A stretch of 64,000 nucleotides of DNA, taken from positions 40,128 through 104,127 of the forward strand of contig JACPHN010000006.1 in the NCBI GenBank assembly GCA_016188575.1, read 5' to 3'. The translations under genes were made by a program, and so were the position numbers. The number at the start of each line of letters is the position of its first letter. Within the stretch, counting starts at the first letter, position 1. This DNA comes from Candidatus Schekmanbacteria bacterium. Lineage in GTDB: Bacteria; CSSED10-310; JACPHN01. The notes under the pieces were generated by a model. That model saw only the letters and a program-made list of their open reading frames with translations. It was not told the DNA's origin and did no database searches. Positions 20,527 through 28,494 of the stretch are shown here, in pieces.

Positions 20527-21915
20527 ATGACCAACATCGCACAGTTGCCGTGCGGAACCACGACCGTCCCGGTCGAGCTCGACGACCACACCTTCCTCGT
20601 GGAGCAGGCGCCGAACCTGCCATTGCCGCCCCAGCCCGATCTCGCCGCCGCTGTCCGCAACGCGCTCGATCACCCGCTGGACCGCCCGCCCCTGGACACG
20701 CAGGTCGGCCCGCGATCACGCGTGACCATCGCGTTCGATGACCCTACAGTCCCCTGTTTCGCGCCGGTGTGGCAGGAGGGGCTCGGCCAGATTGTCGAGC
20801 AGCTTCTGCGCGGCGGGGCTCAGGAACAGAACCTCACCCTGTTATGCGCGAACGCGTTGCACCGCAAATTCCGCCGCGAGGAGCTCGCGCGCACCATCGG
20901 GCAGCGCCTGGTGGACCGCTTCGGCGACCGGCTGCGCTGTCACGACGCCGAGGATCCGGACAACCTGGTCCACGTCGGGGAGACGTCCGGCGGTTTCCCC
21001 GTCGAGCTGCACCGCGCCGCCGTGGACGCCGACCTGTGCATCTACCTCAACACCTCGTGCTGGAAGGCCTTCAACGGCGGTTGGAAGTCGATCTGCGTGG
21101 GGTTGTCGACCTATCGCTCGATCCGGTGCCACCACACGCCGGAGTCGATGTCCATGTCGCTCGAGCGAAACAGGATGCACGAAATCCTCGATGAAATGGG
21201 CGCACTCCTCGACGAGCGGCTCGGTACCGAGCATTTCTTCAAGGTCGAGACGGTGCTCGCAAACCCCTTCCAGGTGGGGAAAATGTGGTCCGGCAGCATC
21301 GCGGCGACGCGGGCCGAGGTGCTGAAGCTGCAGGCGGAGTCCGGCCAGAGCCGCAGGAGCCTGCTCCAGGAGAAGGCCGACATCGTCTGCTACGGCGTCC
21401 CGGCCTGGAGCCCCTACGCAGCCTTTGCGGGCATGAACCCCTTGCTGACCCTGGTTTCCACGGGGCTAGGGTACCTGGGCGGGGTGATCGAGGCTCTCGG
21501 GAAACCCGGCTGCTCCGTGATTCTCGCCACCCCCTGCCCGGACGAGTGGGACGACGCGCACCATCCGTCGTATCGCGAAGTGTGGAACAGGATCCTGCCG
21601 CAGACGAAGGATCCGGAGGATATCCGCGTGCGCTTCGAGGAGGAGCTCGCCGCACGACCCGACTACGTGGACAAGTACCGCAACGGGTTCGGGTTCCATC
21701 CCGCGCATGGCATCATGGCCACGTACCCATTGAAGCGCCTCCGACACGCCGCGCGGATCTTCGTGGCCCACGCACAGTCCCCCGAGCTGATCACGCATCT
21801 CGGCTTCACGCCCGTACCCACCGTCACCGGCGCCCTCGCCCAGGCGCGAGAACTCCACGGTCCCGGGGCAACCGTGGCGGTCGTCAAATATCCCATGGCG
21901 GTCAATCGGCACTAA
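20527..21915 (+). CDS. LarA-like (DUF2088) protein, one nickel ligand altered
   Basis: A 462-residue cytoplasmic protein of the lactate racemase LarA superfamily. Recognisable parts are VTIAFDDPTVP, CANALHRKFRREEL (His112), NGGWKSICVGLSTYRSIRCHH (Lys187, His202/203) and a C-terminal HAARIFVAH. In LarA the Ni-pincer cofactor is held by a Lys and several His. Here the usual EPH motif before GGRK reads SCW, so one His is missing. No larBCE cofactor genes are in the window. It may racemise another 2-hydroxyacid or be inactive in racemisation. It is probably co-transcribed with maeB. Confidence 0.78.
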   Translation: MTNIAQLPCGTTTVPVELDDHTFLVEQAPNLPLPPQPDLAAAVRNALDHPLDRPPLDTQVGPRSRVTIAFDDPTVPCFAPVWQEGLGQIVEQLLRGGAQEQNLTLLCANALHRKFRREELARTIGQRLVDRFGDRLRCHDAEDPDNLVHVGETSGGFPVELHRAAVDADLCIYLNTSCWKAFNGGWKSICVGLSTYRSIRCHHTPESMSMSLERNRMHEILDEMGALLDERLGTEHFFKVETVLANPFQVGKMWSGSIAATRAEVLKLQAESGQSRRSLLQEKADIVCYGVPAWSPYAAFAGMNPLLTLVSTGLGYLGGVIEALGKPGCSVILATPCPDEWDDAHHPSYREVWNRILPQTKDPEDIRVRFEEELAARPDYVDKYRNGFGFHPAHGIMATYPLKRLRHAARIFVAHAQSPELITHLGFTPVPTVTGALAQARELHGPGATVAVVKYPMAVNRH

Positions 21916-22025
21916 GGACGCAACTCACAACAACCTGAACAAATCAGGGTTGGCCAGCCGAGAGAACCGCGGAGCTCGCCGAGGCCGCAGAGGTCCATGG
22001 TCGAACCAGCGGTGGATTTGGACCT

Positions 22026-22943
22026 CTACCGCGCCCGCGCCGAGAGCCCCAACGCCGGATACACATCTTGCCACGTGGCCTGCTTGAGCGACGTAGTATG
22101 GACGTACTCGAGCGCCGCGATCCCTTCCGCGGAGGTATTGATTGTCTCGACAGCGGTCCGCAGCGCGACGACCTCGCCTGCGCTCAGGTTTCCCGCGCCG
22201 ACAAAGAGATTGATGGGGATCGGCTGAGATTCGTGGATGGACTCGATCACGCGCCACATCTGCGGAAATCGCTCCCGAAACAGCTCGAAAACGCGATTGG
22301 ACACGAGCGCCGCATCCGCCTGCTTGAAGGCCATGCCGGTGAGGGCGCTAATCGATGACGACGCGGCCTCGAGCTTCGCGAAGTCGGTCAGCGATAGCTT
22401 GTTTTCAAAGACGACCTCTCGCGGTCGCTTCGAGGCCGGGTCCCAGAACTCTGGCGTCATCAGCACGCGGCCGCGCAGGTCCTCGAGCGACTTGATCCCG
22501 GATCCGCGCCTGACGACCACGCAGATAATCTGCGTGTCGCCTGTTGCCTCGACGACGGCTCGGGCAAACACCTGCAGCTCCCAGGCGTCCTTCTTTTCCA
22601 GCGCCAGTTCAGCGTGGAGCATGCCTCCCAGCGGAAACTGCCCAATGACACGCCCGCAATGGTCCATGAAAGTCTCGAGGTCGTGCCGTCGGGTGAAGTA
22701 GAAACCCTGGAGCTGTTTGCCAAAACGCGCCGAGAGTGGGCCGTGGATGACCGAGAGCACGCGCCGGGCGATCTCCCCGTGATCGCGACCAACCGTGTCG
22801 GGATAGTAGAAGACCAGGCTGCGCCGGCAGTCCTCCCGGGTGCGAGGCAAGCCGTCGCCGGCCGCGACATCAGACGCGATCGCGACGAGAACGGTCGACA
22901 CGAGCCATGCAAGTAGATGTGAGCATACGGATGCAGTGCGCAC
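22026..22943 (-). CDS. PhnD-like phosphate/phosphonate-type periplasmic binding protein
   Basis: The GTG at 22943 follows GGGAGGAC and begins a signal peptide (VCSHLLAWLVSTVLVAIASDVAAG). The 305-residue product has the two-lobed PhnD/TauT-like fold: FYYPDTVGRDHGEIARRVLS, VVVRRGSGIKSLEDLRGRVL and FKQADAALVSNRVFELFRERFPQM. Such proteins bind phosphonate or phosphite for an ABC importer, or sit beside sensors. No permease or ATPase is nearby, so the substrate and partner are unknown. It is transcribed away from the TetR operon across a 276-bp gap. Confidence 0.8.
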   Translation of the reverse strand: MRTASVCSHLLAWLVSTVLVAIASDVAAGDGLPRTREDCRRSLVFYYPDTVGRDHGEIARRVLSVIHGPLSARFGKQLQGFYFTRRHDLETFMDHCGRVIGQFPLGGMLHAELALEKKDAWELQVFARAVVEATGDTQIICVVVRRGSGIKSLEDLRGRVLMTPEFWDPASKRPREVVFENKLSLTDFAKLEAASSSISALTGMAFKQADAALVSNRVFELFRERFPQMWRVIESIHESQPIPINLFVGAGNLSAGEVVALRTAVETINTSAEGIAALEYVHTTSLKQATWQDVYPALGLSARAR

Positions 22944-23219
22944 TTGTCCTCCCTGAGTGATGCGGCAATGAGCGAGCGAAGGGGCGCTACCGTCCCCTGC
23001 TTGTGGCACCAGGCGCGCACGGGCGACCTGGCGAAAAAGGGGCGGTGAGGCGAGGAGACTGGGAAAGAAGGGTGATAAGGAGATACGGTACGCGGGTGTG
23101 CGCAATCTGTCAAGAAGAACATGGTCAGCCGACTTGCGTTGCGTGCTCGCTCGCTGCTACAGTGGTACCTGACCGGCCGGCCAGTCACCAACCTTCTCCC
23201 CGGCAAAGGGCCTCGCTCC

Positions 23220-23876
23220 ATGACCATTGTTCGCGTCGCACCGCCGCGTTTCCCTCTCATCGCCGCCACCGTCGACACGGAAAACGAGTCCGTTCTGAGT
23301 ATCCTTCGCGCCGCCGAATGCTGCTTCTACGGCAGCGGCTATGCCGCCGCCTCCATGCGCGAAATCGCCGAGACCGCCAACGTCTCCAAAAGCCTCCTTC
23401 ACTACCATTTCAGCTCCAAGGAGCACCTCTTTCTCGAAATGCAGACGCTCGTCTACAACCGCCTGGCGGAGCGCATCCGCGCGGCAATGCAGCGCGACGC
23501 GCATTCCCCCGAAGAGGGGCTGCGCATGCTCGACACGTTCATTCAGATCCTGCGAGAGCACGTAGAGATGCCCGTTCACGTCGAGCTTTGGGCTCGCGCG
23601 CTCATGAATGACAAGCTGAAACGCCACGTGATCCTCTTGCGGGATTTCCTGACGGACGCTCTCGTCGCCACCGCGGAGCGTATCTTTTCCGCCAACCGTG
23701 AGGACCTCCCCATCAACGTGGGAGTGGCGGCCGACCTGCTCTGGGCTGCACTTACCGGAATGGCACTCATGGAGGCGTTCGATCCCAATCCGCAGCGCGT
23801 GGAGAACGCGTTCGCAGGGCTCAGAGAAATGGTCGTCCTGGCACTCAACTCGGGAGAATCGCATGGAAACTCATGA
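23220..23876 (+). CDS. TetR-family transcriptional regulator
   Basis: I use ATG 23220, giving 218 residues. The helix-turn-helix is at about residues 30-72: ILRAAECCFYGSGYAAASMREIAETANVSKSLLHYHF. The C-terminal domain is ligand-binding and dimerising. The gene overlaps the following oxidoreductase gene by 14 bases, so it heads a five-gene operon that it probably controls. The inducer is unknown, perhaps the lipid or isoprenoid handled by the flavoproteins. Confidence 0.9.
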   Translation: MTIVRVAPPRFPLIAATVDTENESVLSILRAAECCFYGSGYAAASMREIAETANVSKSLLHYHFSSKEHLFLEMQTLVYNRLAERIRAAMQRDAHSPEEGLRMLDTFIQILREHVEMPVHVELWARALMNDKLKRHVILLRDFLTDALVATAERIFSANREDLPINVGVAADLLWAALTGMALMEAFDPNPQRVENAFAGLREMVVLALNSGESHGNS

Positions 23877-25509
23877 TTTCGTGATTATCGGCGCCGGGCA
23901 CAACGGACTGACACTCGGCTGCTATCTCGCCACGGCGGGAGAGGACGTGGTGGTGCTCGATCGGCGAGCGGAATTCGGGGGTGGATTGTGCACCGAGGAA
24001 GCGACCATCCCGGGTTTCTACCACAACCTGCACTCCAACTTTCACGGCGCCATGCCGTTTTTCCCGCCATACAAGGACTTTGACCTGGAAAGTCGTGGCC
24101 TCGCCTACTACCACCCGGACGCCAACATCGGCATGCCGCTGCGCGACGGGCGAGCGTTGATCCTCTACGCCGACGAGCTGCGCAGCCACGAGGAGATCGC
24201 CCGGTTCTCAAAGACGGATGCGGAAACCTGGTTGCAAGTTCGGGGAATGATCACGACGCATCTGGAGGAGATTGTCGCGGGCGGGTTCTCGCCGCCGTTT
24301 AAGGAGCCTGACGCGGAAGCATACGTGCGCGGCCACTTCGACGAATGGTTCGGCGAGGGGGTCAATCGCATGTCGGCGCTGGCTTATATCACGTCGCGGT
24401 TCGAGAACCCCCACGTGCAGGCGTTGCTCTTGTTTCACATGGCGGTAGGCGGCTGGGACATTCGAGAGCCGGGTCTGGCGCCGCTCGGGATCGCTTTTCT
24501 CGGCTATATTACCAACTGGCAGCTCTGCCGCGGCGGTTCACACCAGCTCGCGCATGTGCTCGGCGGGGTGCTGCTCTCTTCGGGCGGGGATCTGCGCGAG
24601 CACAGTCACGTGTCGCGGATCCTGGTCAAGGGCGGGCGCGCGGTGGGGGTGCGGCTGAAGGACGGCACGGAGATCGGCGCGCGCAAGGCAGTCGTCTCCA
24701 CCGTAGACCCGCACCAGACGTTCCTGGAGATGCTGGGACCCGGCGAAGCACCCGCGGAGCTTGTCGCGGAGGTGCGGCAAGTGCGCTATGGCCACGGCGA
24801 CGTGCTGCTCGGCGTCCACCTCGCGCTCAATGAGGCGCCGCGGTATGCGGCGGCGCGCTTCAACCCCGACCTCGACCAGACTTTGAACGTCAACATCGGC
24901 TACGAGACGCCCGCGGATCTGATCGAGCACTACGAGGAAATCGACCGGGGAGAAGTGCCGGCGAGACCGCGCCTGGAGGTCGGCTGCAACACCCTGTTCG
25001 ACCCCAGCCAGGCGCCTCCGGGCAAACACACGGGTCTCGCCTGGCAGTTCGTTCCCTACCAGCCCGGCGGTCGCTCCCCGGCCGTGTGGGACGACATCAA
25101 GAAGGAGTACGGGGAGCGCTGCGTGGAGGCATGGCGAGAGTACGCTCCGAACATGACGCCGAAAAACATTCTGGGCATGTACGTCTATAGTCCGCACGAC
25201 ATCGCGCGAAAGATGCTCAACATGCGAAACGGGGGTTTCCATTGTACGGCGGTCCTGGAGAGGCAGGCCGGGTACAATCGCCCGGTCGCGTCGGCGGGCA
25301 CGCTGCGCACGCCGATTGGCGGGCTCTATCTCGGGGGCGCCTCGGTTCACCCGCACGGGGGCATTCTCGCGGCGCCGGGCTACAACTGCTTCCAGGTGCT
25401 CGCGGAAGACTTCTCCTTTCGCGGCCGCGTGCTGATCGGGAACAAGTTCTGGGAGCCAGCGGCCAAGGAATGGCGACGCCGGCTGCGGGCCAAGGGATTC
25501 GCGGTATAG
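23863..25509 (+). CDS. FAD-dependent oxidoreductase, phytoene-dehydrogenase-like (COG1233)
   Basis: A 548-residue flavoprotein. ATG 23863 lies within the TetR gene. The dinucleotide fold DFVIIGAGHNGLTLGCYLA is at residues 5-23, then DRRAEFGGGLCTEEATIPGF. The C-terminal FAD motif reads TPIGGLYLGGASVHPHGGI. The family includes phytoene desaturases and human PYROXD2-like proteins. No phytoene synthase is present, so carotenoid synthesis is not supported. The next gene is a clear paralogue sharing the TEEAT.PGFYHN.HS motif. Confidence 0.88.
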   Translation: METHDFVIIGAGHNGLTLGCYLATAGEDVVVLDRRAEFGGGLCTEEATIPGFYHNLHSNFHGAMPFFPPYKDFDLESRGLAYYHPDANIGMPLRDGRALILYADELRSHEEIARFSKTDAETWLQVRGMITTHLEEIVAGGFSPPFKEPDAEAYVRGHFDEWFGEGVNRMSALAYITSRFENPHVQALLLFHMAVGGWDIREPGLAPLGIAFLGYITNWQLCRGGSHQLAHVLGGVLLSSGGDLREHSHVSRILVKGGRAVGVRLKDGTEIGARKAVVSTVDPHQTFLEMLGPGEAPAELVAEVRQVRYGHGDVLLGVHLALNEAPRYAAARFNPDLDQTLNVNIGYETPADLIEHYEEIDRGEVPARPRLEVGCNTLFDPSQAPPGKHTGLAWQFVPYQPGGRSPAVWDDIKKEYGERCVEAWREYAPNMTPKNILGMYVYSPHDIARKMLNMRNGGFHCTAVLERQAGYNRPVASAGTLRTPIGGLYLGGASVHPHGGILAAPGYNCFQVLAEDFSFRGRVLIGNKFWEPAAKEWRRRLRAKGFAV

Positions 25510-25532
25510 GCGCAGGACAGGAGAAGCAGACA

Positions 25533-27119
25533 GTGGCGAGACAAGCGCAATTCGATGTCGCGATTATCGGCGGTGGCCACAACGGCCTGATCTGCGGTGG
25601 CTACCTGGCCCGCGCCGGGCTCGACGTGGTGATCTTCGAGCGACGCCTCGAGGCCGGCGGCGGGCTCTCGACCGAGGAAGCAACCTTGCCGGGCTTCTAT
25701 CACAACTTTCACTCCGTGTTCCACGACGCGGTCGAGCACATGCCCGCGATGAAAGACCTGGAGCTCGAGAAGCATGGGGCGCGCTACGTGCTGCCAGAGG
25801 TTCAGGTGGGGATAACCCTGAGCGACGGCCGTTGTGTGCTCATGCACGGCGAGCTCGGGCGCACGCTTGCGTCCCTGCGCCGCATCGATTCCAGAGACGC
25901 CACCGCCTGGCAGCAGATGGTCGACGATTACGGCGAGTTCATGCAGACGCTGGTCGTGCCAGCGCTCTATACGGCGCCTGCCGCGCCGTCCGAGCAGACA
26001 ATGGTGTTTGAGGAATCCTCCGAGGGGCTCGATTACCTGCGCCTGTCGCGGTGCTCGCCCATCGATGTCGTGCGCGAAACGTTCGCATCCGAGGCGGCGC
26101 GGGCGCTGGTGCTCTTTCAGCTTGCGGTGCCGCGCGGCATCGTCCCTGACTACCACGGCCTCGGCATGCTCGTGCCCCTGGTCGTATCGCAGGTCGAGCG
26201 CTCGCACCTGGCGGTGGGCGGTTCTCACGTGCTGGCCCATGCCCTGTGGCGCTCGTTTCTGACCGCTGGCGGCAAGATGCGCGGCTGCAGCGAAGTGCGG
26301 CGGATCCTCATCGAAAAGGGCAAGGCGATCGGCGTGGAGCTGGAGACGGGCGAACGGGTGCTCGCGCGCAAGGCGGTGATCAGCGCGGTCGACCTCGAGC
26401 AGACCTTTTTCCGCTTCGTCGGCCGCCCGGCGCTAGACCCCGCTTTCGCGCGTCGCGTGGAGCGGTACCGGCTCGACGAGTTTTCGCTCTTCGGGGTGCA
26501 TCTGGCCTTGCGGGAAGCCCCGAAGTATCGCGCCGCCGCGCACGACCCCGACATCGACAGAGCGTTCAAGGTGGCGATCGGTTTCGAGTCGGTAGCGGAT
26601 TTCCAGGACTGTTGGCGACAGATCCGCGACGGGCTGGCGCCCCATCCGCCGCGCCTCTACGCGTGCACGCCGACGGTTTTCGACCCGCTGCAGGCGCCCG
26701 AGCACTGCCATACGGCGTTTTGCTGGGCGCCCGCGCCGTACGCCCTGGGCGAGGGCGGAGCCGAGCGCTGGGACGAGATTGCGGAGACCTATGCCGATCG
26801 CTGCCTCGAGGCGTGGCGGCAAGCGGCGCCCAACTTGACCCCGGACAACATCCTTGCCCGCCGCATTCTCTCGCCCCTGGATATCTTCCGAAAACTGAAG
26901 AGCATGCCGGGCGGCGGCGTGTTCCACGGCCGCACGTCGCTCGACCAGATCGAGCGCTTCCGGCCGCTGGCGGAGCTCGCCTACGCGCGCACGCCGATCG
27001 CCGGCTTGTATCTTGGCGGCGCAAGCCTTCACCCGGGAGGCGGAATCCTGGGAGCGTGTGGTTTCATCGCCGCGGGCACCGTCGCCGAGGATTTGGGCGT
27101 CAAGAAATGGTGGGAATGA
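25533..27119 (+). CDS. Second FAD-dependent oxidoreductase, paralogue of the upstream gene
   Basis: Translation from GTG 25533 behind GGAGAAG gives 528 residues. Motifs are FDVAIIGGGHNGLICGGYLA, ERRLEAGGGLSTEEATLPGF and the C-terminal TPIAGLYLGGASLHPGGGI. It follows its paralogue by 23 bases and precedes the CoxG-like gene by 21 bases. A heterodimer or successive oxidation of one substrate is possible. A longer frame starting at 25242 overlaps the previous gene and is not needed. Confidence 0.88.
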   Translation: MARQAQFDVAIIGGGHNGLICGGYLARAGLDVVIFERRLEAGGGLSTEEATLPGFYHNFHSVFHDAVEHMPAMKDLELEKHGARYVLPEVQVGITLSDGRCVLMHGELGRTLASLRRIDSRDATAWQQMVDDYGEFMQTLVVPALYTAPAAPSEQTMVFEESSEGLDYLRLSRCSPIDVVRETFASEAARALVLFQLAVPRGIVPDYHGLGMLVPLVVSQVERSHLAVGGSHVLAHALWRSFLTAGGKMRGCSEVRRILIEKGKAIGVELETGERVLARKAVISAVDLEQTFFRFVGRPALDPAFARRVERYRLDEFSLFGVHLALREAPKYRAAAHDPDIDRAFKVAIGFESVADFQDCWRQIRDGLAPHPPRLYACTPTVFDPLQAPEHCHTAFCWAPAPYALGEGGAERWDEIAETYADRCLEAWRQAAPNLTPDNILARRILSPLDIFRKLKSMPGGGVFHGRTSLDQIERFRPLAELAYARTPIAGLYLGGASLHPGGGILGACGFIAAGTVAEDLGVKKWWE

Positions 27120-27140
27120 AAAGAAGGGGGGATTGAGCTC

Positions 27141-27821
27141 ATGCTAGCAATTGAAAACAGTTTCGTCGTCCGCGCTACGCTCGACCGCGCCTGGGACCTG
27201 TTCACGCGCTTTGAGGATCTGGCCATGCTGATCCCCACCGTCCAGGAGCTCAAGGCGGAGCCGGATGGGGAGTCCTTTCACGGGCGCGTCGGCGTGACGC
27301 TCGGCAAGCTGCCGGTAACCAGCCGCCTGTCGCTGCGAATCATCGAGACGAAGCCATACGCGTGTCTGAAGGCCGAAGGGGTGTCCTACTTGGGGGAAAC
27401 CGTCCAGGATCAGCTCAAGAAAGGCACGGCAGGAGCCATCGACCGGAGCTCGATGGGTCGATTCCGCCTGCACCTCGACCTGCGTCCGGGCGAAACATGC
27501 GAGGAGGTTCTGATCAAGTACGAGGCCGAGGTGGAGGCCGACGGGCGGCTGCGTCGCATCTACCAATCGATCATCAAGAACAAGGCCCCCGCGATGATGG
27601 AGCAGTTCGCCGAGAACATCCGCCGCAATCTGGAAGCGCCCCTGGCTGCGCCCGGCGAGGCGTCGCAGGAAGTGGCGGTGGCCGCCGTCGATACGGCGGC
27701 TGTGCCGGCGCGGCGGAGGCCCTTCGGCGCGAACGCTGCCGCAGCCCTGGCGCGGCTGGTGATGGGCGTGTGGCGCTGGCTGTGCCTGAGACTGTTGCCC
27801 AGCAAGGGGATTGCAGCATGA
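27141..27821 (+). CDS. CoxG-like SRPBCC-fold protein
   Basis: A 226-residue protein with one SRPBCC domain (residues 1 to about 155). It starts LAIENSFVVRATLDRAWDLF and has LAMLIPTVQELKAE, GRVGVTLGKLPVTSRL and MGRFRLHLDLRP, matching the CO dehydrogenase subunit G family. The C-terminus ends in a hydrophobic, basic helix (RLVMGVWRWLCLRLLPSKG) that may touch the membrane, as in CoxG. No CO dehydrogenase subunits are nearby, so it more likely carries a lipid-like ligand for the two flavoproteins. Confidence 0.82.
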   Translation: MLAIENSFVVRATLDRAWDLFTRFEDLAMLIPTVQELKAEPDGESFHGRVGVTLGKLPVTSRLSLRIIETKPYACLKAEGVSYLGETVQDQLKKGTAGAIDRSSMGRFRLHLDLRPGETCEEVLIKYEAEVEADGRLRRIYQSIIKNKAPAMMEQFAENIRRNLEAPLAAPGEASQEVAVAAVDTAAVPARRRPFGANAAAALARLVMGVWRWLCLRLLPSKGIAA

Positions 27822-28057
27822 GAATTGAAAGCAAGTTCCTGAAGGCGGATGTGCGCGTCACCACGGTGACGTTGGTCGCGGGGCGGATTGTCGCGGAGGG
27901 TACGATCAAGAACGCGATGCCCGTCAAAGTGACGATGGGTTTGGATGACTTGCGGGATCTGGTGCGGGCAGTGGCGGGGCCCTTCGCCGAGCGCCTCCGC
28001 GACGTCCTGCCGGAGCGCCTCGCGCGCTTCGTCGCCGCGCCGGAAACGGCGCACTAG
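27818..28057 (+). CDS. Small hypothetical protein, last gene of the TetR-FAD operon
   Basis: A 79-residue protein whose ATG overlaps the stop of the CoxG-like gene (ATGA), so translational coupling is clear. It begins MRIESKFLKADVRVTTVTL and contains GTIKNAMPVKVTMGLDDLRDLVRA. It has no signal or membrane helix. I do not recognise the family. Its position implies a role with the flavoproteins. Confidence 0.65.
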   Translation: MRIESKFLKADVRVTTVTLVAGRIVAEGTIKNAMPVKVTMGLDDLRDLVRAVAGPFAERLRDVLPERLARFVAAPETAH

Positions 28058-28098
28058 CGCCCGCACGGCGCGCACGGGCGGGCGCGCGCCGGCGGCGC

Positions 28099-28356
28099 GA
28101 AGCGGCGCTCGCCAGGCAAGAGCACCTCGATGGCCTGAGCGGTCAGGAAGAGCAGCTATGGACCGAGGTCGACAGTCTCATTGCCGAAAAGCAGGCGAAG
28201 GCGTACGACCGGGCCATCGACATCCTCACCGACCTGCGCGATCTGGACGCCCGCGCCAGTGGCGGCAAATTCTCGGCGCGACTGGCGGCGTTACGCCAGG
28301 CCCATCCGGGGAAGAGGGCCCTGCTCCAGCGCCTGGAAAAGCTCAAGCGCTGCTGA
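28099..28356 (+). pseudogene. C-terminal remnant of a SWIM zinc-finger protein
   Basis: In the frame ending at TGA 28354-28356 the translation reads EAALARQEHLDGLSGQEEQ, then EVDSLIAEKQAKAYDRAIDI, LTDLRDLDAR, and ends KRALLQRLEKLKRC. This is the usual C-terminus of bacterial SWIM-domain proteins. No ATG, GTG or TTG and no zinc-binding CxC...CxH motif precede it, so the gene is truncated. The fragment runs into the coding end of the preceding operon. Confidence 0.55.
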
Positions 28357-28422
28357 GCGGCGCCCTACTCTTCGCTGGTGATCAGGGGAGTGAGCTGGGA
28401 TCGCGAAGGAATCCGTAGCTTC

Positions 28423-28438
28423 TGGCACTTCGTTTGCA
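28423..28438 (+). promoter_or_regulatory. Sigma-54 (-24/-12) promoter of the FG-GAP/kinase/activator operon
   Basis: TGGCACTTCGTTTGCA has the fixed TGGCAC and TTGCA blocks with exact GG-N10-GC spacing. It lies 57 bases before ATG 28495. Because the operon encodes an NtrC-type activator, autoregulation is likely. Confidence 0.8.
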
Positions 28439-28494
28439 ACTCTTGATCAGGCCATGATATCCGCGGCCGCGGCCAATCTCCCGGAGAGCTCCAA

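Noticed and set aside
23004..23019. Possible sigma-54 promoter upstream of the TetR gene (TGGCACCAGGCGCGCA)
   Set aside because: GG-N10-GC spacing is met, but the -12 block is GCGCA rather than TTGCA and it lies 200 bases from the start codon.
23863..27119. Carotenoid biosynthesis cluster
   Set aside because: The two flavoproteins resemble phytoene desaturases only at superfamily level and no phytoene synthase or cyclase gene is present.
27141..27821. Aerobic CO dehydrogenase locus
   Set aside because: A CoxG-like protein alone is not enough; no coxMSL or maturation genes are nearby.
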